Source of the DNA: DAOSVX01 sp035379765
GTDB lineage: Bacteria; Bacillota_I; Bacilli_A; RF39; UBA660
Reading direction: 5' to 3'
NCBI GenBank assembly: GCA_035379765.1
Contig: DAOSVX010000034.1
Coordinates: forward strand, 1-7,599
DNA length: 7,599 nucleotides
Shown here: one piece after another, positions 1-5,801 of the stretch
Layout of the letters: every line of letters begins with the position of its first letter
How positions within the stretch are numbered: the first letter of the stretch is position 1
Notes under the pieces: generated by a model
Database searches by the model: none
Told to the model about the DNA's origin: nothing
The model's input: the letters and a program-made list of their open reading frames with translations, nothing else
Made by a program: the position numbers and the translations under genes

Positions 1-2
1 TA

Positions 3-146
3 ACTGGTGAACCTAGATTCAGTTCGTATATTATGCATTATGCTGGAGCACCTAGTAATCAAGCAAGAATTGATGTCATTAAAAAAGATATTGAAATTTG
101 GAATGAATCTAAGCCAGATTATAAATTTAAGAAAAATATTATCTAG
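3..146 (+). CDS. C-terminal fragment of an unidentified protein (5' end outside window)
   Basis: The plus-strand frame starting at base 3 is open for 47 codons and ends at TAG 144-146. The peptide reads naturally (TGEPRFSSYIMHYAGAP near the start, IEIWNESKPDYKFKKNII at the end) and uses codons typical of an AT-rich genome. The minus-strand reading of the same bases, by contrast, needs AGG, CGA, TGC, TCC and ACC codons that are scarce elsewhere in the window. I do not recognise the family. The H-Y-A-G stretch faintly recalls the His-containing C-terminal motif of family-8 glycosyltransferases, but this is only a guess. It is the only plus-strand gene here. Its last codons overlap the region where the oppositely oriented recD2 gene loses similarity, so its true 3' end may be affected by a sequence junction. 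Confidence 0.5.
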   Translation, partial: TGEPRFSSYIMHYAGAPSNQARIDVIKKDIEIWNESKPDYKFKKNII

Positions 147-743
147 TTTTTCATAACCAATTATTTCTTTTAACAAATAAATGTTTTCTTGAACAATATC
201 TAAAGACTTTTCATTATAAACACTAATAATATTAGTTATTTCATTCATACTAAAACCATATTCTTTTAACTTAATCATAATATCATCAGTAGCACTATAT
301 TTTATTAACGAATTATATATTCTTAAAGCTCTTTTAGCAGTTATATTAGGTACTACTAATAAATTCTCATAGTTTTCTTTTATTTTATTAATGGCATCTT
401 CTCCTAAAGTATTAACAATATTAATGGCTGTTTTTTCTCCACAGCCACTTATTAAAGAAGATGACAAAAATTCTATTAAAGCATCTTTGCCTTCAGGAAC
501 TACTTTTTCATAATTTTTAACACTATATTGATAACCATATCTTTCGTGATTAGTAAGAGATCCATAAAATATATATTTATCCTCTTTATTTAAATCATTA
601 AAATAACCAGTAAAAGTAATTACTTTATTTAAAAAATCTTGCATTTCTTCATCGTTAGTCTCTTTTATTTTAAAAAGCCCTACTTTATAACCATTATTAC
701 CTTCAAATATAATATTTCTAAAATTGCCTTTTATATAATTCAT
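3..743 (-). CDS. recD2: RecD2-type ATP-dependent DNA helicase, N-terminal part only (truncated near 120)
   Basis: RecD2 (RecD-like/YrrC) is a superfamily-1B 5'-3' DNA helicase of about 720-750 aa involved in repair in bacteria lacking RecBC. The ATG at 743 follows AGGAG (754-750). Visible parts are an N-terminal OB-like segment (residues 1-75: MNYIKGNFRNIIFE, ITFTGYF, KYIFYGSLTNHERYGYQ) and then the helix-hairpin-helix region (about 85-205). The latter contains LIEFLSSSLISGCGEKTA, NIVNTLGEDAI and LLVVPNITAKRA, which parallel the family's 'YLSSGLIKGIGPKTA ... LLEVPGIG' pattern. Similarity runs to about residue 208 (GYEKLDNIFLKFI, comparable with family GFKTADKIALKLGI) and then stops. The frame stays open to the window edge, but residues encoded below about base 118 look non-native (WLRFIPNFNIFF) and lie opposite a more convincing plus-strand frame. 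Walker A and B motifs would come later and are not present. Treat it as a truncated or chimeric gene. Family call is fairly firm; intactness is doubtful. Confidence 0.72.
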   Translation of the reverse strand, partial: MNYIKGNFRNIIFEGNNGYKVGLFKIKETNDEEMQDFLNKVITFTGYFNDLNKEDKYIFYGSLTNHERYGYQYSVKNYEKVVPEGKDALIEFLSSSLISGCGEKTAINIVNTLGEDAINKIKENYENLLVVPNITAKRALRIYNSLIKYSATDDIMIKLKEYGFSMNEITNIISVYNEKSLDIVQENIYLLKEIIGYEKLDNIFLKFIIWLRFIPNFNIFFNDINSCLITRCSSIMHNIRTESRFTS

Positions 744-760
744 ATATTACTCCTAAAAGA

Positions 761-789
761 ATTATACATCTCATACATTTGTTTGTAAA
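761..789 (-). promoter_or_regulatory. sigma-70-type promoter for recD2
   Basis: On the minus strand, TTTACA (789-784) is followed by a 17-nt spacer and TATAAT (766-761): 5/6 and 6/6 matches to consensus with ideal spacing. The expected transcription start, about 7 nt downstream, falls at or next to A754. That is the first base of the AGGAG ribosome-binding site, so the leader before the 743 ATG would be only about 11 nt. Confidence 0.7.
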
Positions 790-795
790 TGTTTT

Positions 796-825
796 AAAAT
801 AAAAAAGATAAATAATTTATCTTTT
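796..825 (-). terminator. AT-rich intrinsic terminator after the 182-aa gene
   Basis: Read on the minus strand, AAAAGATAAA (825-816) pairs perfectly with TTTATCTTTT (812-803) across a 3-nt loop, and is followed by TTATTTT (802-796). The stem is 10 bp but has only one G-C pair, so it is weak by usual standards. Its place between the stop at 869 and the recD2 promoter fits a terminator. A second small hairpin lies upstream at 846-859 (CAAGA/TCTTG, loop of 4), followed by TTTT. Confidence 0.6.
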
Positions 826-868
826 AGGTTGCATAACTTCTAAAACAAGATAAGTCTTGATATTAATT

Positions 869-1417
869 TTATTTAAACATTCCTTCAATTTTATCTTCAG
901 CATAATCACCAAAAGTAGGAACAGTAAAATCATATCCAGATAAATAAACACCGTTTCTACTAGCAACAGCTAAAATAGTTGCCCAATGCCAATTAGTTTC
1001 TTGAGTCATCCCCTTAGCTTTTAATTCAGCAATTTTTTTTAAACTAGCTTCAATATTAGAAATATCTTCCTCTGAACCATTTTCAGTTTTTAAAATAGCT
1101 AGTGTTTCATCTGCTATACTTTGTAATTCTGATTCTGGATATTTATCCATAATAGTTAATATATTATCTAAATATACTTCTTTTCTAGCCATCTTAATTT
1201 TGTCTTTGTTACCTCGCCAATCATTAAACATCAAAGCCCCGGCAGTAACTACAACCGCTATGCCAACAACAGCAACCTTGGTAGTAATTTCCTTAAAAGA
1301 GTGCTTTTTTCTAAAATGAGCTTTATCTGTTTGACTTTTTCTTCTAGCTTCTTTAATAGCATAAGGATTATAAGTAACTTTACCCTTATGCATTTCATTA
1401 TATCTTAGTTCATCCAT
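869..1417 (-). CDS. unrecognised single-pass membrane protein, 182 aa
   Basis: I do not recognise this family. The 182-aa protein has a strongly basic N-terminus (residues 1-44, rich in K and R, e.g. EARRKSQTDKAHFRKKH). One transmembrane helix follows at about 45-64 (ITTKVAVVGIAVVVTAGALMF), then a mixed-charge C-terminal part of about 115 residues with probable helices (e.g. YLDNILTIMDKYPESELQ, DISNIEASLKKIAEL). The end has aromatic clusters (NWHWATI, NGVYLSGYDF). By the positive-inside rule the N-terminus is cytoplasmic and the C-terminal part external. No catalytic motif or cleavable signal is apparent. The ATG at 1417 is 45 nt past the mtaB stop and has its own near-consensus promoter. Its ribosome-binding sequence (AGGGTAGTGAT, 1431-1421) is imperfect. 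An intrinsic terminator follows at 825-796, so it may be transcribed alone. Coding status is secure; function is unknown. Confidence 0.85.
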   Translation of the reverse strand: MDELRYNEMHKGKVTYNPYAIKEARRKSQTDKAHFRKKHSFKEITTKVAVVGIAVVVTAGALMFNDWRGNKDKIKMARKEVYLDNILTIMDKYPESELQSIADETLAILKTENGSEEDISNIEASLKKIAELKAKGMTQETNWHWATILAVASRNGVYLSGYDFTVPTFGDYAEDKIEGMFK

Positions 1418-1430
1418 ATTATCACTACCC

Positions 1431-1456
1431 TAATAATATTATAATTAATATTATTA
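1431..1456. repeat. perfect all-A/T inverted repeat overlapping a promoter
   Basis: Arms TAATAATATTA (1431-1441) and TAATATTATTA (1446-1456) are exact reverse complements around the 4-nt centre TAAT. The repeat contains no G or C. It fills most of the gap between mtaB and the 182-aa gene and covers the -10 box (1443-1438) and the likely transcription start. It could be an operator, a weak hairpin, or chance in AT-rich DNA. Confidence 0.6.
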
Positions 1457-1466
1457 ATTTTTTCAA
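1438..1466 (-). promoter_or_regulatory. near-consensus promoter for the 182-aa gene
   Basis: On the minus strand, TTGAAA (1466-1461) overlaps the mtaB TGA stop. A 17-nt spacer follows, then TATAAT (1443-1438): 5/6 and 6/6 consensus matches. The expected start is near A1431, giving a leader of only about 13-14 nt that begins directly with the ribosome-binding sequence. Confidence 0.7.
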
Positions 1467-2731
1467 TTTATTCTTTGACCATAGATTTTATTATCAATAA
1501 TTTTGGTAATTTTTATTTTATATTCTTTTCCTTTAATTAGTTTTTCTTTAAAAACAACATTTAAGTAATTAGAAGTATGACCATTACTTTCTATACCACT
1601 TTTTTCAATTAAAACAATTGTTTCTTTGCTAATAAATTTTTTAGCATATTTTAATTCTAATTTATTAGATAATTCTATTAATTTATTAACTCGATCTTTT
1701 TTTTCTTCATCTTTAACAATATTATTTAACTTAGCTGCTATCGTGTTATCTCTTTTAGAATATGGAAAGACATGAATTTTAGAAAATTTAACTTTTTTAA
1801 TAAATTTTAAAGTATCTAAAAAATCTTTATTAGTTTCAGTAGGAAATCCAACTATAACATCTGTAGTAATATTAATGTTTTTTCTTACTTTTCTAATTTT
1901 TTTGATAATATCTAAGTATTCATGAGAATTATATCTACGATGCATTTCTCTTAAAGTATTATCACTACCACTTTGTAAAGGAATATGAAGATGATTACAT
2001 ATTTTAGGATTGTTTTTTAATTCATTTAAGAATTTGTCATCTAGTTCGGTCACTTCAATACTGGATATTCTTATTCTATCTAAATCAGCTAATTTAGATA
2101 TTTCATGAATAACATCAGTTAGATCTTTATCTTCATAATGATAATTACCAGTATGAATACCTGTTAACACTACTTCTTTATAACCGTTTTTTACTAATAA
2201 AGTTACTTCTTTAATTATTTTAGTAAAATTTTTACTTCTTTCTCTTCCTCTTGTATAAGGAATAGTACAATAAGTACAAAAGTTATTACATCCATCTTCT
2301 ATTTTGACAAAAGCTCTAGTTTTGTCACTAAAATTAGTTATGAACATATCTTCAAATGGCACTTTATTTAAATCATAAAATTTAGTAATTTTATTTTTGT
2401 TTTTTATATATTCTTTTACTAAAGATACTATTTTACTTTTATCATGAGAACCAAGTAAAATATCAATATTTAAATCTGCTAAATCTTTTTGATGATTTTC
2501 CGCCATACACCCACATACAACAATTATAGCTTTGGGATTTTCATGATGACTTCTTCTAATCATCTTACGACTCTTCTGATCAGCTTGATTAGTAACACTA
2601 CAAGTATTAATAATAACTACATCAGCATTATCACTAACTATTTTAGCACCATCCTTGATAAATGCTTCTTTAATAAATTCGCTTTCATAGGTGTTTACTT
2701 TACAACCTAAAGTAATTACTTTAATTTTCAT
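1463..2731 (-). CDS. mtaB: tRNA N6-threonylcarbamoyladenosine 2-methylthiotransferase MtaB
   Basis: This radical-SAM methylthiotransferase converts t6A37 to ms2t6A37 in ANN-decoding tRNAs (in Bacillus, tRNA-Lys), using two [4Fe-4S] clusters and S-adenosylmethionine. The N-terminal UPF0004 domain carries cluster ligands C10 (TLGCKVNTYESE), C44 (NTCSVTNQADQKSR) and C75 (VVCGCMAE). The radical-SAM motif is C148-NNF-C152-TY-C155, within KIEDGCNNFCTYCTIPYTRGRE. Further family motifs are LTGIHTG, RISSIEV, HIPLQSGSD and TDVIVGFPTET. The last 60 residues form a TRAM-like RNA-binding segment. The TLGCKVN and CSVTNQADQKSR signatures favour MtaB over MiaB or RimO, and 422 aa is normal length. The ATG at 2731 follows AGGAAG (2743-2738). 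In Bacillus, mtaB (yqeV) also lies downstream of dnaJ, so its position here looks inherited. It is separated from the upstream gene by a hairpin and ends in TGA. Confidence 0.95.
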   Translation of the reverse strand: MKIKVITLGCKVNTYESEFIKEAFIKDGAKIVSDNADVVIINTCSVTNQADQKSRKMIRRSHHENPKAIIVVCGCMAENHQKDLADLNIDILLGSHDKSKIVSLVKEYIKNKNKITKFYDLNKVPFEDMFITNFSDKTRAFVKIEDGCNNFCTYCTIPYTRGRERSKNFTKIIKEVTLLVKNGYKEVVLTGIHTGNYHYEDKDLTDVIHEISKLADLDRIRISSIEVTELDDKFLNELKNNPKICNHLHIPLQSGSDNTLREMHRRYNSHEYLDIIKKIRKVRKNINITTDVIVGFPTETNKDFLDTLKFIKKVKFSKIHVFPYSKRDNTIAAKLNNIVKDEEKKDRVNKLIELSNKLELKYAKKFISKETIVLIEKSGIESNGHTSNYLNVVFKEKLIKGKEYKIKITKIIDNKIYGQRIN

Positions 2732-2748
2732 ATTTTACTTCCTAACTT

Positions 2749-2768
2749 AAAAAAGCCTTTAAGGCTTT
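2749..2768 (-). terminator. short hairpin with T-run between the membrane gene and mtaB
   Basis: On the minus strand AAAGCCT (2768-2762) pairs with AGGCTTT (2758-2752) around a TAA loop, and the T-run continues to 2749. The left arm begins inside the membrane gene's stop codon, and the mtaB ribosome-binding site lies only 6 nt downstream. No separate mtaB promoter is evident, so this may be a leaky terminator or attenuator that reduces read-through, or an RNA-processing site. Confidence 0.5.
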
Positions 2769-3267
2769 AAGATAAATTTTTTTGTAATTGTTTTAAAGCT
2801 TCTAACAAAGCTTCTTCTTTTTCATAACTTAAAGTTAAAGGCTTAAATTTTATTTCTTCTGTTGTAGGTATACCAGCGGAAATAATATCAACTTTTTTAA
2901 CCTGTAAATCATCATCACTATTTTCCTCTTCATAATTTAAACTGCGATTTTTATTGCGTTTTACTAATTCGTTATAACTGATAATAGAGTCTTCTTCCTC
3001 TTTCATTTCATAAGGCGTTAAATCAATATTTAATTGTTCTCCTGAAGAAGCTATTTCTCTAGCTATTTTAATAATATCACTTTGATCATTTTTAGTGTTT
3101 TCAATAATGTGATTGTCTTCCCATTCTAAATGTTCATCACTACTTCTAATTAAATAAAGTAATACAACTAACAAAATTAACAAAGCAATAATCAATCCAA
3201 AATAAATATAGTCTGAAAACACTAAAAGAGATAAAAAATATTTTATACTATTTATAAATGCATCCAT
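2767..3267 (-). CDS. unrecognised single-pass membrane protein with acidic cytoplasmic tail, 166 aa
   Basis: I do not recognise this family. One strong hydrophobic segment lies at about residues 18-40 (IYFGLIIALLILLVVLLYLI), preceded by a short partly hydrophobic lead (MDAFINSIKYFLSLLVF). A highly charged, mainly acidic tail of about 125 residues follows (EEEDSIISYNELVKRN, NYEEENSDDD), ending in an amphipathic helix (YEKEEALLEALKQLQKNLS). The RSSDEH after the helix is only weakly positive, so orientation is uncertain; a cytoplasmic tail is my guess. I chose ATG 3267 because GGAGG (3280-3276) sits 8 nt upstream of it. An in-frame ATG at 3288 has no ribosome-binding site and would place GGAGG inside the gene; it also coincides with the predicted transcription start. 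The gene occupies the place where Bacillus has prmA and rsmE between dnaJ and mtaB. It has its own promoter and a 3' hairpin. Real gene; function unknown. Confidence 0.82.
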   Translation of the reverse strand: MDAFINSIKYFLSLLVFSDYIYFGLIIALLILLVVLLYLIRSSDEHLEWEDNHIIENTKNDQSDIIKIAREIASSGEQLNIDLTPYEMKEEEDSIISYNELVKRNKNRSLNYEEENSDDDLQVKKVDIISAGIPTTEEIKFKPLTLSYEKEEALLEALKQLQKNLS

Positions 3268-3275
3268 ATAGTAAG

Positions 3276-3280
3276 CCTCC
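3276..3280 (-). promoter_or_regulatory. ribosome-binding site fixing the start at 3267
   Basis: GGAGG on the minus strand with an 8-nt spacer to ATG 3267. It lies downstream of the alternative ATG at 3288 and so excludes that longer start. Confidence 0.75.
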
Positions 3281-3292
3281 GAATACATAAGT

Positions 3293-3301
3293 ATTTTAAC
3301 A
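3293..3301 (-). promoter_or_regulatory. extended -10 promoter for the 166-aa membrane gene
   Basis: On the minus strand, TG (3301-3300), one base, then TAAAAT (3298-3293) form an extended -10 element. The -35 at 17-nt spacing is poor (TTTAAT, 3321-3316), as is common for extended -10 promoters. Transcription would begin around 3288-3286, giving a leader of about 20 nt before ATG 3267. Confidence 0.5.
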
Positions 3302-3321
3302 AATAACTAGATTTAATTAAA

Positions 3322-3334
3322 TACTTTAAAAGTA
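3322..3334. repeat. 13-bp palindrome, possible operator
   Basis: TACTTT and AAAGTA (minus strand) flank a single central T, giving a near-perfect 13-bp dyad just upstream of the extended -10 promoter. It has no room for an RNA loop, so if functional it would be a protein-binding site. AT-rich chance symmetry is equally possible. Confidence 0.25.
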
Positions 3335-3362
3335 AATTTTACACATCATCTGTCAATTAATT

Positions 3363-3391
3363 AGTAAACACTAGTTTAAATAGAATGTCAA
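3363..3391 (-). promoter_or_regulatory. possible upstream promoter directly after dnaJ
   Basis: TTGACA (3391-3386, perfect -35) starts just beyond the dnaJ stop, followed by a 17-nt spacer and TTTACT (3368-3363; 4/6 match to the -10 consensus). A second perfect TTGACA lies at 3356-3351 but has only poor -10 partners. Either could add transcripts for the membrane gene and mtaB. Confidence 0.4.
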
Positions 3392-3392
3392 A

Positions 3393-4520
3393 TTATTTAA
3401 TAAAACTATCAAACTTTTTAAATTCATTATTGTTTCTTAAACTATCATTATCAAGTTCATTTAATAAATGCTTTTCACTATTACTTAATCTATTAGGAAT
3501 AATAATCTTACAAATAACATATAAATCCCCTGCACGGAAAGAATCATCTTTTTTAATTCCTTTTCCTTTTAGCTTATATTTATCACCATTTTGAGTTCCT
3601 TCTTTGATAGTTAAAATAACATTATCTTCTAAAGTAGGAATCTCTTTTTTACAACCTAGAGTAGCCTCAACTATGGTAAGAGGCATTTCAATATATATAT
3701 CATCATTTTCTCTTTTAAAGAGTGGATGATCAGCAACATTAAATTCAATATATAAATCACCATTATCTCCACCGTTATAACCAGCCTCACCTTTGCCAGA
3801 AAGACGTAATCGGTCACCAGTTTTGGTGCCTTTAGGAACAGTAATGGTTATTTCTTTCGTTTCCTCAACACGACCTTTACCACGGCATTTTTTACAAATA
3901 CTTTCAAATATTTTACCACTACCACCACATTTACTACAGGTAGTTTCAGTTTGAAATACACCAAATAAACTTCTTTGCTCCGCAATTACCCGGCCAGTTC
4001 CGCCACAAGTAGGACAAGTTTTTGCTCCATGACCACCCTCACCATTACATTCATCACAAACTTCTTCTAAATTTAGTTTTAAAGTTTTTTTAGTTCCAAA
4101 TATAGCTTCATTAAATTCTAAATTTATTCTCATTAAACTATCACTACCACGAACCGGTCTTTTAGCACTTCTATTAGAATTACCAAAACCATAAGAACCA
4201 CCAAAAAATTGTTTAAAAATATCTCCTAAATCAAATTCGTCAAAAGAAGAAAAATCTCCTGAGAAACCGCCAAAGCCAGAACCACCAGCATTCCCATTAA
4301 AAGCACTTTTACCAAATTGATCGTACTGACGTCTTTTGTTTTCATCTGACAAAATTGCATAGGCTTCCCCTATTTCTTTAAACTTAGCCTCAGCTTCAGG
4401 ACTTTTATTTAAATCTGGATGGTATTCTTTAGCTTTTTTACGAAAAGCGCTTTTTATTTCCTCTTGAGTAGCAGTTTTGCTAACTCCTAATATTTCATAA
4501 TAATCTTTTTCTGTTGCCAT
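3393..4520 (-). CDS. dnaJ: chaperone protein DnaJ (Hsp40)
   Basis: Type I J-protein that delivers unfolded clients to DnaK and stimulates its ATPase in the cytoplasm. All four classical regions are present in 375 aa, the usual length. The J domain (residues 5-70) has the HPD motif at 34-36 (KEYHPDLN). A Gly/Phe linker (about 70-115) contains DIFKQFFGG. The zinc-binding centre has four CxxCxGxG repeats: CDECNGEG (C155/C158), CPTCGGTG (C169/C172), CSKCGGSG (C195/C198) and CKKCRGKG (C209/C212). The C-terminal substrate-binding domains include TVPKGTKTGDRLRLSGKGEAG and GDLYVICKIIIP. The ATG at 4520 follows GAGGTGA (4531-4525), which begins 1 nt after the tldE stop, so dnaJ is translated closely behind tldE. 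It is unusual in being separated from dnaK by tldD-tldE. No clear terminator follows. No missing key residues. Confidence 0.98.
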   Translation of the reverse strand: MATEKDYYEILGVSKTATQEEIKSAFRKKAKEYHPDLNKSPEAEAKFKEIGEAYAILSDENKRRQYDQFGKSAFNGNAGGSGFGGFSGDFSSFDEFDLGDIFKQFFGGSYGFGNSNRSAKRPVRGSDSLMRINLEFNEAIFGTKKTLKLNLEEVCDECNGEGGHGAKTCPTCGGTGRVIAEQRSLFGVFQTETTCSKCGGSGKIFESICKKCRGKGRVEETKEITITVPKGTKTGDRLRLSGKGEAGYNGGDNGDLYIEFNVADHPLFKRENDDIYIEMPLTIVEATLGCKKEIPTLEDNVILTIKEGTQNGDKYKLKGKGIKKDDSFRAGDLYVICKIIIPNRLSNSEKHLLNELDNDSLRNNNEFKKFDSFIK

Positions 4521-4532
4521 ATTATCACCTCA

Positions 4533-5801
4533 TTATTCGCCAGAAATATTTATATTTTCTACTAATATAGATGGAAACATTACACTTAAGCCAAAGTTTT
4601 CTAAATCATTGCCTACAGCAATTACATTACCTAATAGTTCAAATATATTAGTAGTCATTACAAACATTTTAATAGCTTTATCTTTTTTACCATTTTTAAC
4701 TATATATCCTTGACATTGCAAAGCTATATCACCAGTTAAAGTTCTTGTACCTACATGTAATCCATCAACCCTATCGACAATTATACCATCTTTTACTTTT
4801 TTTATTAACTCATTAAAAGACATTTTACCAGGTTTTAGATAACAATTTTTAATTAAATTAGAATTACCAGTTGATTTTGTTTTAGCAATTATAGCTTCCT
4901 TATTATCATAAAGAATAGTTTTAAAGACTCCTTCTTTTACTATTTCTTTATAATAAGTTTGAGTTCCTTCCCCATCAAACAAATTACTTGTTACCATATT
5001 TGTATTAGCTGGATCTTCAACGATAGTTATTTTATTAGAAAATATTTTTTTATTTAATTTACCCACCATAACAGATTGTTTCAAACGAATGTTTTTAGCA
5101 AAGAAAACATCTATAAAATTATCAAAAATTCCTGACATTACTTCATTTGTTAACAATACCTTAACTTTCATATTATTAGGAGTTTGAAAATTTAATTTAT
5201 CATAAGTAGATTCTATTTTAGCTTTTATTTTTTGCATTATTTTAATCTTATCAAAATCTTTACTAAAAACATCTACGTAAGCTGTCTCGGTTTTCTTATC
5301 TTCTTTAATTGTTAGTTCAACTCCAACATTAATAAACTCATTATTATCTTTTAAAAAGGTATCTTTATTAGTTATTTCTTTAGTGTTTTGAAAATAACTA
5401 AAACTACCAATTACCGTATCTAAAAAAGGATATTCTTTTTTTAAATTGTTTAACCCTTTTAAAAATTCTTTTATTTCATCTAAATTAATATTTAAATTTT
5501 TTAGTTTTTTAGATTCTATTTTAAATTGTTTAGCAAAAGTAGTTTTTTCTTTATTATCTGATAATAAAGAATCTTTTATTAAAGCACTAATAATATCAGA
5601 AGGATTATTTAAATTAGAAGTATATAAATTTAAATTTTTACCTTTATAAACTGATTTTATTTTATAATACTCACTTTCGGAAATTTCTAATTTTTCTATT
5701 CGTTGATTAAAAGATTTTAAATAAATACTTTTTGATGTTGATTTAAGTACTTCTAACTTTAAATCTTTTTTTATTCCTTCTTTAATTAATTTTTCAATCA
5801 T
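4533..5801 (-). CDS. tldE: TldE/PmbA, non-metal-binding subunit of the TldD/TldE protease
   Basis: TldE (PmbA) is the catalytically inactive-looking partner of TldD. In E. coli the heterodimer degrades unstructured peptides, matures microcin B17 and affects CcdA antitoxin stability. The 422-aa product is close to the family's usual 430-450 aa. It has the U62-family layout: an N-terminal domain (1-200), a middle segment with NLFDGEGTQTYYKEIVKEGVF (275-295) and KSTGNSNL, then GDIALQCQGYIVKNG, FELLGNVIAVGNDL and the terminal FPSILVENINISGE. No HExxxH motif occurs, as expected for TldE. The start is ATG 5801, preceded at 8 nt by GGAGG (5814-5810). A longer start at TTG 5816 would bury that site in the gene. 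The start overlaps the tldD stop by 8 nt (ATGATTGA), suggesting translational coupling and equal subunit synthesis. Confidence 0.93.
   Translation of the reverse strand: MIEKLIKEGIKKDLKLEVLKSTSKSIYLKSFNQRIEKLEISESEYYKIKSVYKGKNLNLYTSNLNNPSDIISALIKDSLLSDNKEKTTFAKQFKIESKKLKNLNINLDEIKEFLKGLNNLKKEYPFLDTVIGSFSYFQNTKEITNKDTFLKDNNEFINVGVELTIKEDKKTETAYVDVFSKDFDKIKIMQKIKAKIESTYDKLNFQTPNNMKVKVLLTNEVMSGIFDNFIDVFFAKNIRLKQSVMVGKLNKKIFSNKITIVEDPANTNMVTSNLFDGEGTQTYYKEIVKEGVFKTILYDNKEAIIAKTKSTGNSNLIKNCYLKPGKMSFNELIKKVKDGIIVDRVDGLHVGTRTLTGDIALQCQGYIVKNGKKDKAIKMFVMTTNIFELLGNVIAVGNDLENFGLSVMFPSILVENINISGE

Noticed and set aside
3..118. Open minus-strand frame continuing recD2 to the window edge
   Set aside because: The residues (IIWLRFIPNFNIFF and onward) do not follow the RecD2 family pattern and use codons rare in this window, whereas the plus strand reads as a natural protein. 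I kept the open frame in the recD2 coordinates but do not regard this part as genuine RecD2.
2489..2710. Plus-strand open frame opposite mtaB, and similar ones at 3385-3594, 5446-5649, 6725-7024 and 7343-7567
   Set aside because: Each lies opposite a well-supported gene, has low-complexity Ser/Leu/Phe-rich composition typical of antisense reading of AT-rich genes, and shows no recognisable motif.
3268..3288. Longer start (ATG 3288) for the membrane gene
   Set aside because: The GGAGG at 3280-3276 would lie inside the coding sequence and the predicted transcription start falls on this ATG; ATG 3267 has correct spacing.
1463..5796. Mycoplasma-type genetic code with TGA as tryptophan
   Set aside because: tldD and mtaB end in TGA at the expected protein length, with the next gene's signals in place, and tryptophans in conserved positions are TGG.
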